64,000 nt of DNA, taken from the NCBI GenBank assembly GCA_009599575.1, contig VWND01000073.1, forward strand, positions 1,522,623-1,586,622. The letters are read 5' to 3'. The position numbers were made by a program, and so were the translations under genes. This DNA is from Blumeriella jaapii. Taxonomy: Eukaryota; Ascomycota; Leotiomycetes; Helotiales; Drepanopezizaceae. Positions within the stretch are counted from its first letter, which is position 1. Every line of letters begins with the position of its first letter. Positions 35,995-47,064 of this stretch are shown here, piece by piece. The notes beneath the pieces are model-generated. The model was not told the DNA's origin, ran no database searches, and was given only the letters and a program-made list of their open reading frames with translations.

Positions 35995-36691
35995 TTAAAC
36001 GAATTCGCAAAGTATTCGATTTATTTTAGTTAAGGCTTTTACGATAGTCGTAATCGAATTCTGAATTGCAGCTACGATATGCTCGTGGGAATTTAGAATT
36101 TGATTTAATTGGTTAAAATGGGTCCGAGCGACGTTTTCGAGACGTCGGAGGATACGTTTTATATTGGCGTCGTTAAATGGGGGGGCCGGCGCAGCCAAGG
36201 CTTTAAAACAGCAGCAGCCGCCAAACCGGCAGAAACGGGCGCAGCAGCAGCAGCGGCAGTCCGAGCCGCGGCGCGATTCGCACGATTTCCGACTATTATA
36301 AAAGCCGAAGCGTTATTTTTTTTTAAACGATTTATATAGGCGTCGTAAATAATAAGGTCGATAAAGGTTTTAGCAAAAGCTTTGGCTTCGGCAGCAAAAA
36401 AAAAAAAGACGGCAGCGGCGGTGGCAGCATCGAAACGATTTATAAAATCGTTGAGGCCCGCGAAAAGGATTTGCGTTTCGATAGCGCGTGCGGCAGGAAT
36501 TTGTAATTAGTTAAAAGCGAATTCGAGTAAAAGTTTAGAAGATTTATAGAAAGGCATTGAATATGCGAAGCTTTGCAGCGGTTGCATTTCACGCTGAAAA
36601 GCTCGAAAACGCAAAGAGGTAAAGAGTCCGCTGTGATGCTTTCGCGTAAAATTAAGCGGGCGCACCGAAAGCAGATAAAAGTCAAGGGCAT
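35995..36691 (-). pseudogene. Gyp-B2 antisense accessory frame with six-cysteine cluster
   Basis: On the strand opposite to gag-pol, between pol and the 3' LTR. From ATG 36691 the first 46 codons hold C-X2-C-X16-C-X8-C-X2-C-X6-C (CFRC.. CVFELFSVKCNRC.. C), a zinc-cluster-like pattern. A frame change near 36.54 kb, shared with Gyp-B1, leads into an Ala-rich segment (FAGLNDFINRFDAATAAA) and then, after a one-base loss specific to this copy, into a helical tail (ANIKRILRRLENVARTHFNQ) ending at 35995. Overall it would be a protein of roughly 230-280 aa. It resembles uncharacterised fungal Cys-cluster plus helical proteins that I recall near retroelements, which is unverified. The function is unknown. 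Confidence 0.62.
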
Positions 36692-37027
36692 TTTAAAAGT
36701 TCGCGGCGAACGCGGCGAAAAACAGTTGATTAGAATAAAAAAGAGCTGATGAAAAAATAAAAATAAAAAAAAAAAAGAAGAAGTTGAGCAGGAAGATGGC
36801 GGCTATTTTAAAAAAAAAAGCCTTTTTAACGAAGATGCGAGCGCTACCGAAAACAAAAAAAACAGAATAGTAGAATAGTTATAATTTACGATCAAAAGCG
36901 GAAGAAACAGTTATAATTCACGACCGAAAGCGGAAAAAACCGCACGTTATTTCGAAGGCGTAACGTACGTTATACGCATAAAGAAATCAGTCGCTTTTGG
37001 GGACCAAAAGCCTAAAGAAGGGGGTAA

Positions 37028-37439
37028 TGTCAGAAACCAATATCACGTGTATAAGTCAGGTGATCCGCCAAGATTCTTTGCTTTTTACTAACCTTCGAAT
37101 AGCATTTTCTGCGGATAGGCCGTGGGGGCCGGATAGTATTGTAAGGGCTGGAGATGATATTTAGGTAAAACATTTTATGGGAATAATTGTTAAGAAACCA
37201 GTTATTAAGGTTATATTAAAAAGGATTGAAAAAAGGTCGGGATAGGGTTGAAAAGCATATTAAATGGGATTCGCCTGGTTTTTTGGAAAATACTTTTCTC
37301 GAGGGCTCCATTCCTCCTTTTGTACTTATACACGCCTTCTATTAGAAATGTAGAAGATAGAGATCAGTCTGACTATTAACCCAACCTTATCTGAGCTCTA
37401 TTGTCTGAACTAGTGTTTCCCTGCCTTTTAATCCTTACA
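37028..37439 (+). repeat. Gyp-B2 3' LTR (412 bp)
   Basis: Begins TGTCAGAAACC and ends AATCCTTACA, preceded by a polypurine tract. The right end is nearly intact and the left end more mutated. Confidence 0.94.
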
Positions 37440-37579
37440 CCACCGCTAAAAGCTTTTTACGAGCGCTTTTCGCATAGTTGCAAACTTATAATAAAAGTAA
37501 AAAAGATTATATTAAGTTGGAGGATAATAAATTTATAATCGCAATTGCGCGGACGCAGTTTTTCGGAAGGGAGGGGTAG
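37440..37579 (+). mobile_element. Gyp-C tail between Gyp-B2 and the Gyp-C 3' LTR
   Basis: Contains the CCACC duplication, the last codons after the chromodomain (LKAFYERFSHSCK) and a polypurine tract (GGAAGGGAGGGGTA, 37566-37579) directly before the LTR, as needed for plus-strand priming. Confidence 0.85.
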
Positions 37580-37828
37580 TGTTACGATTTTTTTTTGGCT
37601 AGTGGTATGGTTGCCAATGGTATGATTGCCGGTAGTGTTGGAATAAGGTTTGGGCACGGACCATTTCGGCCACTAGGCTTCGCGCTAAGTTACGTGATTT
37701 ACAAGCGCAGCCTATTGTATATAAAATTCGCGACCTCGAGCATTTTAGCTCGGTGTTTTTCTTTTAATTTACATGCGTACCTTTTGGTCCATATCACCCT
37801 TCTGATCATTCTCAAGCTAGCTGTGACA
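37580..37828 (+). repeat. Gyp-C 3' LTR (249 bp)
   Basis: Begins TGTTACGATTTTTTTTTGG and ends CTAGCTGTGACA. The end is intact and the start partly mutated, the mirror image of the 5' LTR. Confidence 0.94.
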
Positions 37829-39396
37829 ATAATACGACGTTTTTAAACGCAGCAAGCGTTTTTTAATATTTGCGTGTTTAGTTTCGAAAAATCATCAGAT
37901 TTAAAATCGTTTGGGTTTTTTCTTTTCGAAATGCCGGTGTTTTTTAAATTTAATTTCGTAGAATCGTCGCGTTTTTTATTATTATTAATTTAAAAATTAT
38001 AGCTCGGCGTCGATTTCCGGCTGTTTTTATTCGCGATGCTTTTTTTGCTAACAACGCAAATAGTTTTTTTTTTCGAATAAAAAAGGTTTCGAAAATATCG
38101 GCGCGTTTTTTTACGTTTTTTGTTTTTATTTTTTCCGAAATCGTTTTTATAAATATAATAAGTTTTTTATATTCGAATAAGCGATTATTTGTTATAACGC
38201 TTTAAATTTCGTTTTCGGATTCGTTTTCGATAATTAAAAATGAAAATCGCCGAATTGATTTAGCTGTTTTAAAAATATTAATTATTACCGCGTATATTTT
38301 TTCGAATTAAACGAAAATAATATTAGCTTTTTCGTTTTTTTCGTTATCGTAAATTTGAAATATCGAAATAGCGTCGTTTTTTTCCTTTGGTATAAAAATG
38401 CCGTATTTAACGACGCTTAGTTTTTTATTTTAAAAAAAAGTCAGATTTAAGATTTCGCAGCCGATTAAAACTTTTTTTAGCGATTATATAACGTCGTCGA
38501 TCAATTTGCAAACAATTATAAAAAAGTTTGTAAATCTGCGGACTTTTGGGTTATTAGCTTTTAAAGTTTGCGTTTTAAAAATATAAGCGTTTAATATCCA
38601 AACTTTTTTTTTAATAAAAATAATAATTTCGAAAAAGCGAGCAAAATGCCGGAATAAAATAATATCGGTGATTTTATTAAAAACGTATTTTTAAATATTT
38701 TTTTTTTATTAATTTAGCAAAAAGCGCAATATTCGGTTTGTTATTTTTTTTTTATTATTTCGAGCTTTTTTTGCTCCGGCGAAAACTTTTAAAACGTTAT
38801 CGTAATTTAGCAGGAATTTATCGTAATTAAAACTTTTGCGAACGAATTTAGCTTTAACAAAACTTTCGTAATCGAATAAAAATTTGTTAACGTTTTTAAT
38901 TATTATATCGAATTGTTTTATAAATATTTTTACGAAAGCTGTTTATTAATTTAAAATAGCGGTATTATATATTTGCTTAAATTCGGAAAGATTGCGTATA
39001 ATAATTTCGTTTTAAAATAAATTAAAAATAAATTTGCCAGGTTTAACAACGCTTTATTTAGAAAACGATATAATATCGATAGGTTTATTAATTAAAAAAA
39101 ATATATTATATTTGTTAAAAAATAATTAAAAAAAAATACGGAAATTATAAAATATTTGTATTTAAAAGTTACGGGAATTCGCATACTGTTTTTTTAATAA
39201 ATTATAACTGTTAAAATAAGCATCCGTTTAAAATAACGAAAAAAATAAATAATACAGAAAATAGCAAATAATAAAATGCATAAAAAATGGTTTTCGTAAA
39301 ATGTGCGAGCAATATAAATATATTAAATATACGGCTTAAATATATATAAAGCTTTTGTTTTAATAAACAAAAATATAGTTAAACAAAAAAAAATAT
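37829..39396 (-). mobile_element. Gyp-A copy C, segment 3 (5' part of the accessory region)
   Basis: Reverse complement of about 46.76-48.31 kb of copy A. It holds the first part of the env-position accessory region and the AT-rich spacer after pol. It is interrupted at 39397 by the 5' LTR of copy A and resumes at 50697. Confidence 0.92.
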
Positions 39397-39663
39397 TGTA
39401 AAACGGTGATACCTTGTATTAATGGGAGTTGGTAGTTTTAGCTATAGTCGAGGCATGGACCCCTCCGAGACCCCCTGCCATTAACTACCTTTAACAAATA
39501 TAAAAGCAAAGCACCCCCTTAAATAGTACCATAAGCACGCAATTCAATTTATACTTTTATTTATTTTTCTTTTCCTTTTTTCAATTTTTTCTAAGGATTT
39601 TCTAAATTATTTTACCTACCGATATGTAGCTGTATTAGTCTGGTTTTCCTACCTACTTTTACA
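39397..39663 (+). repeat. Gyp-A copy A 5' LTR (267 bp)
   Basis: Begins TGTAAAACGGTGATACC and ends CCTACTTTTACA. The first 100 bp are close to unmutated. A TATAAAAGC promoter-like box lies near 39489. Confidence 0.95.
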
Positions 39664-39786
39664 TTTGATAATCTACGTAAAAATTCAAATTTCGGTGTTT
39701 CGTTTATATATTCGCCGATGCATTTTTTAAATTCGCAATTAAAATCGATTTCGATATTTCGCTACTACGGCTTGAAAAACCTTTTA

Positions 39787-40170
39787 TATAATGTTATTCG
39801 CAGCTGTATTATATAAAAGACTTTTAATAGCTTTTTTTATTTTGCGCATAATTATTAAATTATAAAAATGCAATATATTTTAAAAACGTTTGAAATTACG
39901 ATTAGGCAATTTTGAATTATGCGAAATTCAAAGCTCGAAAATCGTTTTTTTGTTTAAAAATAACAAATCGAATATTGGTTCGTACGCTTCGACCGCTGCG
40001 CTCGGCCCTTCTGAATTAAATTTCTTTTGGTTAAACGCCTGGCGAAAACTTAACCTTCTGATTTTACGCTTTATAATTATAGCAATTACAATTTGCGGCT
40101 TTTTATTAAAAATAATAAAAAAATAGCTGTACGTGCATTAGCCTGAACTACGAAATATCGAAACCGTGGA
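39787..40170 (+). pseudogene. Gyp-A copy A leader frame with a possible membrane helix
   Basis: An open frame of about 100 codons between the 5' LTR and gag, also seen in copies D (51706-52104, longest) and B (52990-53340). Shared residues include IQSSK, FLFKNNKSNI, YASTAALG, LNAWR and a hydrophobic run LLILRFIIIAITICGFLLK. It is in a different frame from gag and has no clear ATG. It could be a translated leader peptide or chance conservation of DNA. I recognise no family. Confidence 0.35.
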
Positions 40171-40404
40171 TTATATAATAATATTATATCAATTTAATCA
40201 ACTTATTAAAAAACAAATTTTTTAATATATTATTCAAATATCTAAACGCAACTTTATTTTATTTAATTCCTTTAGAAAATACAAAAACTTTCTTAATAGC
40301 TCATTTATTAAAAACGATTTTTTTTATATTAAAAATTTTTAATTTGCAATTTTAAAAAACATTTATTCGTTTAATTTAAATCCTACCAATACTTTCGCTA
40401 ATAT

Positions 40405-42400
40405 TATAAACAACGACGCTTTTCGTTTTCTTATGCGAAGCCGTATACCCCTTTTTAGCTCCTCTGATGCACCCTTATTTAATAACGCTAATATTACCGA
40501 TTTTATCGAGAAATATAAAAAAACCTGCGAAGATTTCGAAATCTTTAAAACTGAAATGTTCGACAAACTTCTTCGTTATTATAACCTAATTATTAAAAAT
40601 ATTATTAAATCGATAAATAAATAAAAAGCTATTAAAGCTCGAAACTAGCGTAAGCTAATTAAAACTTTAAAATCGGAGTTCCGAAACTACAATCGCTAGC
40701 AAATTCGCGATACTATCGTTTTTTTTAAATAGTTTATTATAACAATTCGCCAAACCAAAGAATTTAAAACTTATTATCGTATTTATACGAAAATTTTTAA
40801 CGTTTTCGTTAACAAAAAAGTCTTAAACGAAATTAAGCAAAAAAAATTGTTTTTACTTGGCTTTTCGACCAGCATTCGCAACAAAACTATTAAGCATCTT
40901 AAAATTAATAAACAAAACCTTAAAACTTTCGATTAATATTTCAAATTTGTAAAATTCGTTTTTAAACAAAACCAAAGCGAACGTACTATTAAAACTATAA
41001 ACCAAAAGAAATTTCCTTTTTTCATTTATAAAAAAAACGTAAAAGCTTTAGTACAAAAACATGCTCAGCTATTAAAAATTACCGAAATCGCTAAAAAACA
41101 ATTAATTATTATATTATTTAATCGTTTTGCAAAACCTACTAGCTTGGAAAAGCTTAACAAAAATATCGAAACTTTCGTATTAAAATTTACCGATATTAAA
41201 ATTCAAAAATTTCAAAGCAAAATCGAAGATTTTATACAATAGCAAAAAAAAACTTTCTTACGTTAATTTAAATAATAAAAACGATTAAAATAATTTTTAT
41301 AATAATTATTCTTTTTAAAATGCGCGAAGCGATTAATTTCGCCAAGCTACCGTAAAAATAATAGCTGCCTAATAGCAACTTCCCCGTGCTAGCGATCAGA
41401 ATCAGCGAAATATTAACTATAATAACGATTATCAAAAAAAAAAAAACCAACGCGGAAATCAAAATCGCGGCTATTAAAATAATAAAAATAATTATCAAAA
41501 CAAACCCCGTGGCCCTAAGTATAAATTTTGTAATAATAAAAAAATTTACTGCGAAAAAACTTATATTCGCTCTAAATGCAAAGCATTTAATTTTTATATA
41601 AATAATAATATTTATTATATTAATAAATACGAAGCGATTTGCCTCGGCCCGACAAAAGCAGAAATAAGCTTTTTTAACAAAGCTAAAAATCAAAACTGAT
41701 TAAATATTATTCGCTTAAAAGTAAAAAATACGAAATAAAACGATTGCTTGGAAAATAAAAAAAATGCAAAAACGATTTTTATTAATAAAAAAAAAAATAT
41801 CTCAAAAAGCGTACTAATCAAAAAAAAATCTTTTATTCCAAGTGTAAATAAAATTCAAATATATAAATAAAAAACAAATATATATATTATTAATACAATT
41901 ATCGCATTTGCAAATATTATAGCTGTATAATTAAGCCAGCGAATCATAAAAAAGCAAAATGCTTCTGTTTTATTCGCCAAACCAATTAATATAAAAAAAA
42001 ACGTTAAAATCGAAAAAAAAAAAGATTTTGAAATTCGAAAAAAAACCGAAAAAATTATCAGAAAAACGCTTATAATAAAAAAAATTAACGACGATATAAA
42101 AAATATCGATACCGATATTCCGGTTTAAATTATTTAAAAAATATCAGTTTCTAAACGCCTATTATTAATGCGAAGCGAAAAATAAATCGATAAATATATC
42201 AGCTCCGAAGCCGTCGACGAAGCTATTAAAAAAATTATAAAACAAAAAATTAAATTAAAATTCAGCGATTTATTTAATACAAAAAAAAGATTCGATAAAA
42301 TTATTAATAAACAAATTTCTATATTAAAAAAAAACGAAAAAATTAAAATCATCCGAAAAAAAAAACGATTTTAAATTAAAAAAAAATTAAAAAAAAATTT
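40405..42400 (+). pseudogene. Gyp-A copy A gag remnant
   Basis: Starts at about 40405 (decayed ATG; NDAFRFLMRSRIPLFSS) and continues through ITDFIEKYKKTCEDFEIFKT, a capsid-like helical region. It ends in a Cys-rich segment near 41530-41690 (CNNKKIYCEKTYIRSKC) in place of a classical knuckle. Many stops from CAA. The 3' boundary with the protease is approximate. Confidence 0.65.
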
Positions 42401-42439
42401 ATAACACCGCAATTAATTTAGCCGATAAAAAGAAATTCT

Positions 42440-45400
42440 CGGAAAAAATCAGCTTTTTGGCCTTCGCTATAAAAACTTAAAAATTAAAACGACGAAACTG
42501 CTTTTATACAATTATAAAAACATTAAAAATAAAAATTATACTTAAAAAAAATACGACAGCCTTCGTTTTATTCGATAAAAAAGCCGAAATTAATTGTATA
42601 AATCAGAAAACAGCCGAAGCTAATAATATTTCGATTATTACCGATAAACGAATAATTTATATTATTATTAATAAAAACACGATTGAATTTGATAAAATTG
42701 TACGAAATATAAAAATCGATATTAAAAATATTATTATTTATAAAAACTTTTTAATAATAAAAAAATGCTTCCATTCTATTATTTTTAAAATGCTTTAAAT
42801 CCTGGAAAATTTTATCAGCTTTAAATACATCGAAAACGGCCAAATAAAAGCCTTTTTTTAAAACTGAAACCGATTTTTTTAAAATTAAATTATTATTGCC
42901 GGCGATAAAATCTTTTTAGTCGACGTTTTATCGGAAAACGAATAGCCGGCTTTGGTTTTAAAACAAACGTTAAGCTATAACAAAACTTGGAAAATACTCG
43001 GTAAAAGTATTTACGTCGCTAATCGAAATAGCATCGCGAATAAAATTGGCCAATATTAATATTTTTAATTATCAATTCGGAAATAAAAGTTCCGAAAATT
43101 TCGTTTTTGTATTAAACAAACCCGACTTATATATTTTACTTTTTTGTATTAATATTAATATTTTTTACAAACGCAAAGCTGATAAAATACGATTCGTAAA
43201 CTTTGGCGAATCCGATGAAAATATTTTCGGAAAAATAAACGATTAATTTAAAAAAAATAAAACAACAAAACCATTTTAATTAATTATTAGCGAATTCGAA
43301 AAACTTATCACCGGCCGATTTTCCAGTTTATTATTTGGCAGCCGATTTACAAAAAAACGATTTAATAATTTAGCAATCGAAACCCAATTTTTATTAAAAA
43401 AAAAAAAAGTTTTGTACGAAGTTTTACGTAACCGAAAAAAAGCTATAGCTTTCGATTTTACCGAAATAAATCAATTCAGTTTTAACGTTACGTTTTACAT
43501 CGATATTAAAACCGTGCTTTACGAAGCCTGGCAAAAAAAAACCTTTTTAATTTTTAAAACTTTTTAAAATAAAATAATCGAAATATTAAAAAAACGAATC
43601 AAGCAAAAAATCTTCGAATTCTGCCACGATTTATATAAAAACAAATAATTTATTATTGCAAAAAAAAAAAAAAAGCATTTACAAATTTATTACCGCAATC
43701 GTCGAAATAAACAAAATAACGATACGAAACGTTAACGTGCCATTCAACGTCGATTAATTTTCAAACGAATTCGCAAAATTAACGATCGCTTCCTTTTTCG
43801 ATTTGTTTTCCGGCTACGATTATTTAATATTTAATCTACGATTTCGAAATATAATAACAATTTAAATTTTAATCGATTTGCTGCGTATAACCAAAATATT
43901 TATAAAAACTACTAATTTAATCGCTTAATTCGTAAAAATCGTATATAAAATTTTTATAATTTGCATTATTGATATTATTTTATTTTACGTTAACGACGTC
44001 GAAATAAAAAACCTTAGATTATATTATAATAATAAAAAGATTTTTTTTAAAATTCGACGTTATATAATAAAATATATTTAAAATATCGATAAAATTGTAA
44101 TCTGCTTCGAAAAAGCTAAAGCTATTATTGGCCCTCGATTAAAATTTTGCATATCCGAAATAAATATCGTTGGCTATATAACTAATAACGCTGGCCGCCA
44201 TTTTTAACGAAAAAAAATTAAAAAAATTTGCAAATAAAAAAAGTATAAAAATATCACCGAACCCAAAGCTTTTATTAGCGTTATAATTTATTATCGCAAT
44301 TAAATTAAGAATTTCTTTTAGAAAATTGCATTTATTTACGCCACGATAAAAAAAGAAATCGATTTCGTTTAAAAAAAAAGCAAAACAAAATTATAAAAGT
44401 TTTTAAAAACGATTTTTTATCGATTTTATCGCTTATGCGAATCGATTACAGTCTAAACGCAAAAAAAATTATTTTAATTATCGACGCTAATATTTTCGGT
44501 TAAAAAGCTGTATTATAATAAATCGATAAAAACAAAAAACGGCATTTTTTACGATTCGAAAGCGGCTTATAATTTTTCGCGAAAGCACGCTACGATGCTA
44601 CCAAACGAAAATATCGAAATGCTTTTAAAGCAATAAAAAAAATAAAAAACGAATTGTACGGCGTATATTTTATTTTAAAAACGAACGCAAAAGTTTTTGT
44701 CGACCAATTAAATAAAAAAGCTAATAATCTGCCAAAAGCATTCGTTATTAATTAAATAGCTTGGATGCGATTTATAAACTTCGAAGTTAAATATATTAAA
44801 AAAATAATTAATACAGCGGCAAACGGCTTTTTCAAACGAAAACGTTTTTATTCGTTTAATTTCGCTAAATAAAGCGAATAAAATATCGACGAATAAATTG
44901 CTAACGAAATCGGCTGCTTCGCTATTTGCGTTTTAAGTTTTACAAAGCCAAAACTATTCGCGTTGCTATTTCGGCTGGCACCGCGAATAAAAAATATTAA
45001 TTTTCGGACCGAAAAAGCATTCGCGTTATTATTTCGGCTAGCATCGCAAATAAATTTAATCGAAAACGATCGGAATAAGCCGATTAGCGACGAAAATAAA
45101 CCTTTAATCGATAATTACGAAACCGAAAACTTTTATTTAATCGTATATTATTTAATTATTTTATTTAAATTATCTAGCGTGCTAAATTATTAATTTAAAT
45201 TATTTAAAAACCAAGCTTTCGATTATATTTTAGCTAATTAAAAGCTGTATAAAATAAAAAATAATATATATCAAAAACGCTTAATAATAAATAATAAAGC
45301 CGATAAATTTCAAATTATAAAAAAAGCTTACGAAAAAGTGTTTTATAAAAAAGCTAAAGCTATTTATCACCGAATTAAAAACGATTTTTAATAAAAAAAG

Positions 45401-46500
45401 TGTTTCGAAAATTGCAAAGCTTTTGTTAAAAATTATATTTTTTATTAAAAACGAAAATCTGGCCGAAAAAAAAATTTATTATATCCGACGTAGTTTTTTA
45501 AAATTTAGGAAAAAATTAACTTCGATATTATACGCGTATCGACCACCGACCGCGAATATACGTATTTCGTATTCGTTATCGACGACCTGTTTAAATAATT
45601 TAAAAAACGATTTTTTCGAAACGCTATTTCCGAAGCTATAACAACCTTTTTTTAAAAAAACGTAATATATCGATACGGTTTATTTAGCAAATTAAACGTC
45701 GATAATAAATCCGAAAATAAAAGCGTTATCGAAACTTTTATAAAAAAATATAATATCCAACGCATTTAAATTTTAGTTTATAATTCGAAAAGCAACGGAT
45801 CCGTTGAACGAAGCTATAAAAATATTTTCGACGGCTTTTTAAAAGCTATTCGAAAAAGTTATAAACGTTAGTCGCGGAAATTTTCGAAAATACTTTTTAT
45901 TATACGTATATATATATACGTTTTTATTGAAATAATTTTATTTTTTATTTAATACGGCAAAAACGCTCGATTGCTTTTGAAAACAAAATGGCCTGTGTAA
46001 AAGTTTTATAACGTAATTAAAATAAAAACGAAAGCAGATTTATTAATAATAAAATTTAAATAATTAAATTACCGCGATATAAATATAAAAAAAATAATTT
46101 AAAAAAAAAAAAATATAAAAAAGCAGCTAAAAAAATCTGGAACAAAACCAAAATTCTAAAAAAAACGCTAATTAAAAAAGAAAATCTGATTCTGATTTAC
46201 AACGTCCAACGCGCTATTAATAAATCGGCCGATATTAAACTTAATTATAAATAGCTCGGACTTTACGAAATATGCGAAGTCGAATTAAATAAAAGCTATT
46301 ACAAATTTACGAAATTTAATAAAACAAAACTAAAAAAAACGTTCGCCGCTAACCGATTAAAGCGATTTTACAAAAAAAACCAGCAAATCTATTTTTTGAA
46401 TTTTAAATTAAATAGCGACTTCGATTTCAGCGATTCCGACGACGACTCCGATCAGAGCGATTATATTTTTTAAAAACAAAAAACCTCTGAAAAAGTTTAA
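42440..46500 (+). pseudogene. Gyp-A copy A pol remnant (protease, RT, RNase H, integrase)
   Basis: Retropepsin-like EINCINQ at about 42590-42610. RT spans about 43430-44340 with the YVDD box reading YVND (43985-43996), so catalysis is lost. RNase H is at about 44400-44850 (LIIDANIFG). Integrase is at about 45230-46400, with a GPY/F-like module and NRLKRFYKKN near the end, followed by an acidic tail (DFSDSDDDSDQ). No chromodomain was found. The order RT then integrase makes it Ty3/Gypsy, not Copia. Confidence 0.85.
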
Positions 46501-47064
46501 AAACAACCGAACGATAATTCCGCTGCTAAAAGCATAATTTAAGTCGTAATTCCATTTATAACCGAAAAAAAAAAAATATATACAAAATTGTTTATTAATT
46601 GTTTTATTGTTTTTGCTATCTATTATTTTTTTTTTTATTATATATTATTTTATTATTTTTGTTTTGCTTGCTTATATACAATTTAATTATTTTGTTTTAT
46701 ATATATTATTTATTTTTAAGATTTTTTTTTATATTATTTAAAACACTTATTATACTTTTTTTTGTTTAATTATACTTTTGTTTATCAAAACAAAAGCTTT
46801 GTATATATTTAAGCCGCATATTTAATATATTTATATTATTCGCATATTTTACGAAAACTATTTTTTATATATTTTATTATTTGCTATTTTTTATACTATT
46901 TATTTTTTTCGTTGTTCTAAACGAATATCTATCTAAACAATTATAATTTATTAAAAAAACAGCATACGAATTCCCGTGGTTTTTAAATACAAATATTTTA
47001 TAATTCCCGTATTTTTTTTTAATTACTTTTTAACAAACATAATACATTTTTTTAATTAATAAAC

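Larger units (their letters stand above)
30100..37439 (+). mobile_element. Gyp-B2, full-length Ty3/Gypsy chromovirus, least mutated element here (7,340 bp)
   Basis: Two LTRs of 412-413 bp and a perfect CCACC duplication (30095-30099; 37440-37444). It is inserted within the pol tail of Gyp-C. A polypurine tract (AAAGAAGGGGG, 37014-37024) precedes the 3' LTR. It keeps many G and C positions lost in Gyp-B1, so it suffered fewer RIP cycles or arrived later. Confidence 0.94.
24118..37828 (+). mobile_element. Gyp-C, Ty3/Gypsy chromovirus split by Gyp-B2
   Basis: LTRs of 249 bp at both ends, flanked by a perfect ATAAT duplication (24113-24117 and 37829-37833). Its own sequence is 24118-30099 plus 37445-37828, about 6.4 kb. 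Gyp-B2 interrupts it near the end of pol. It is inserted in minus-strand Gyp-A copy C. RIP is strong but less complete than in Gyp-B1. Confidence 0.93.
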
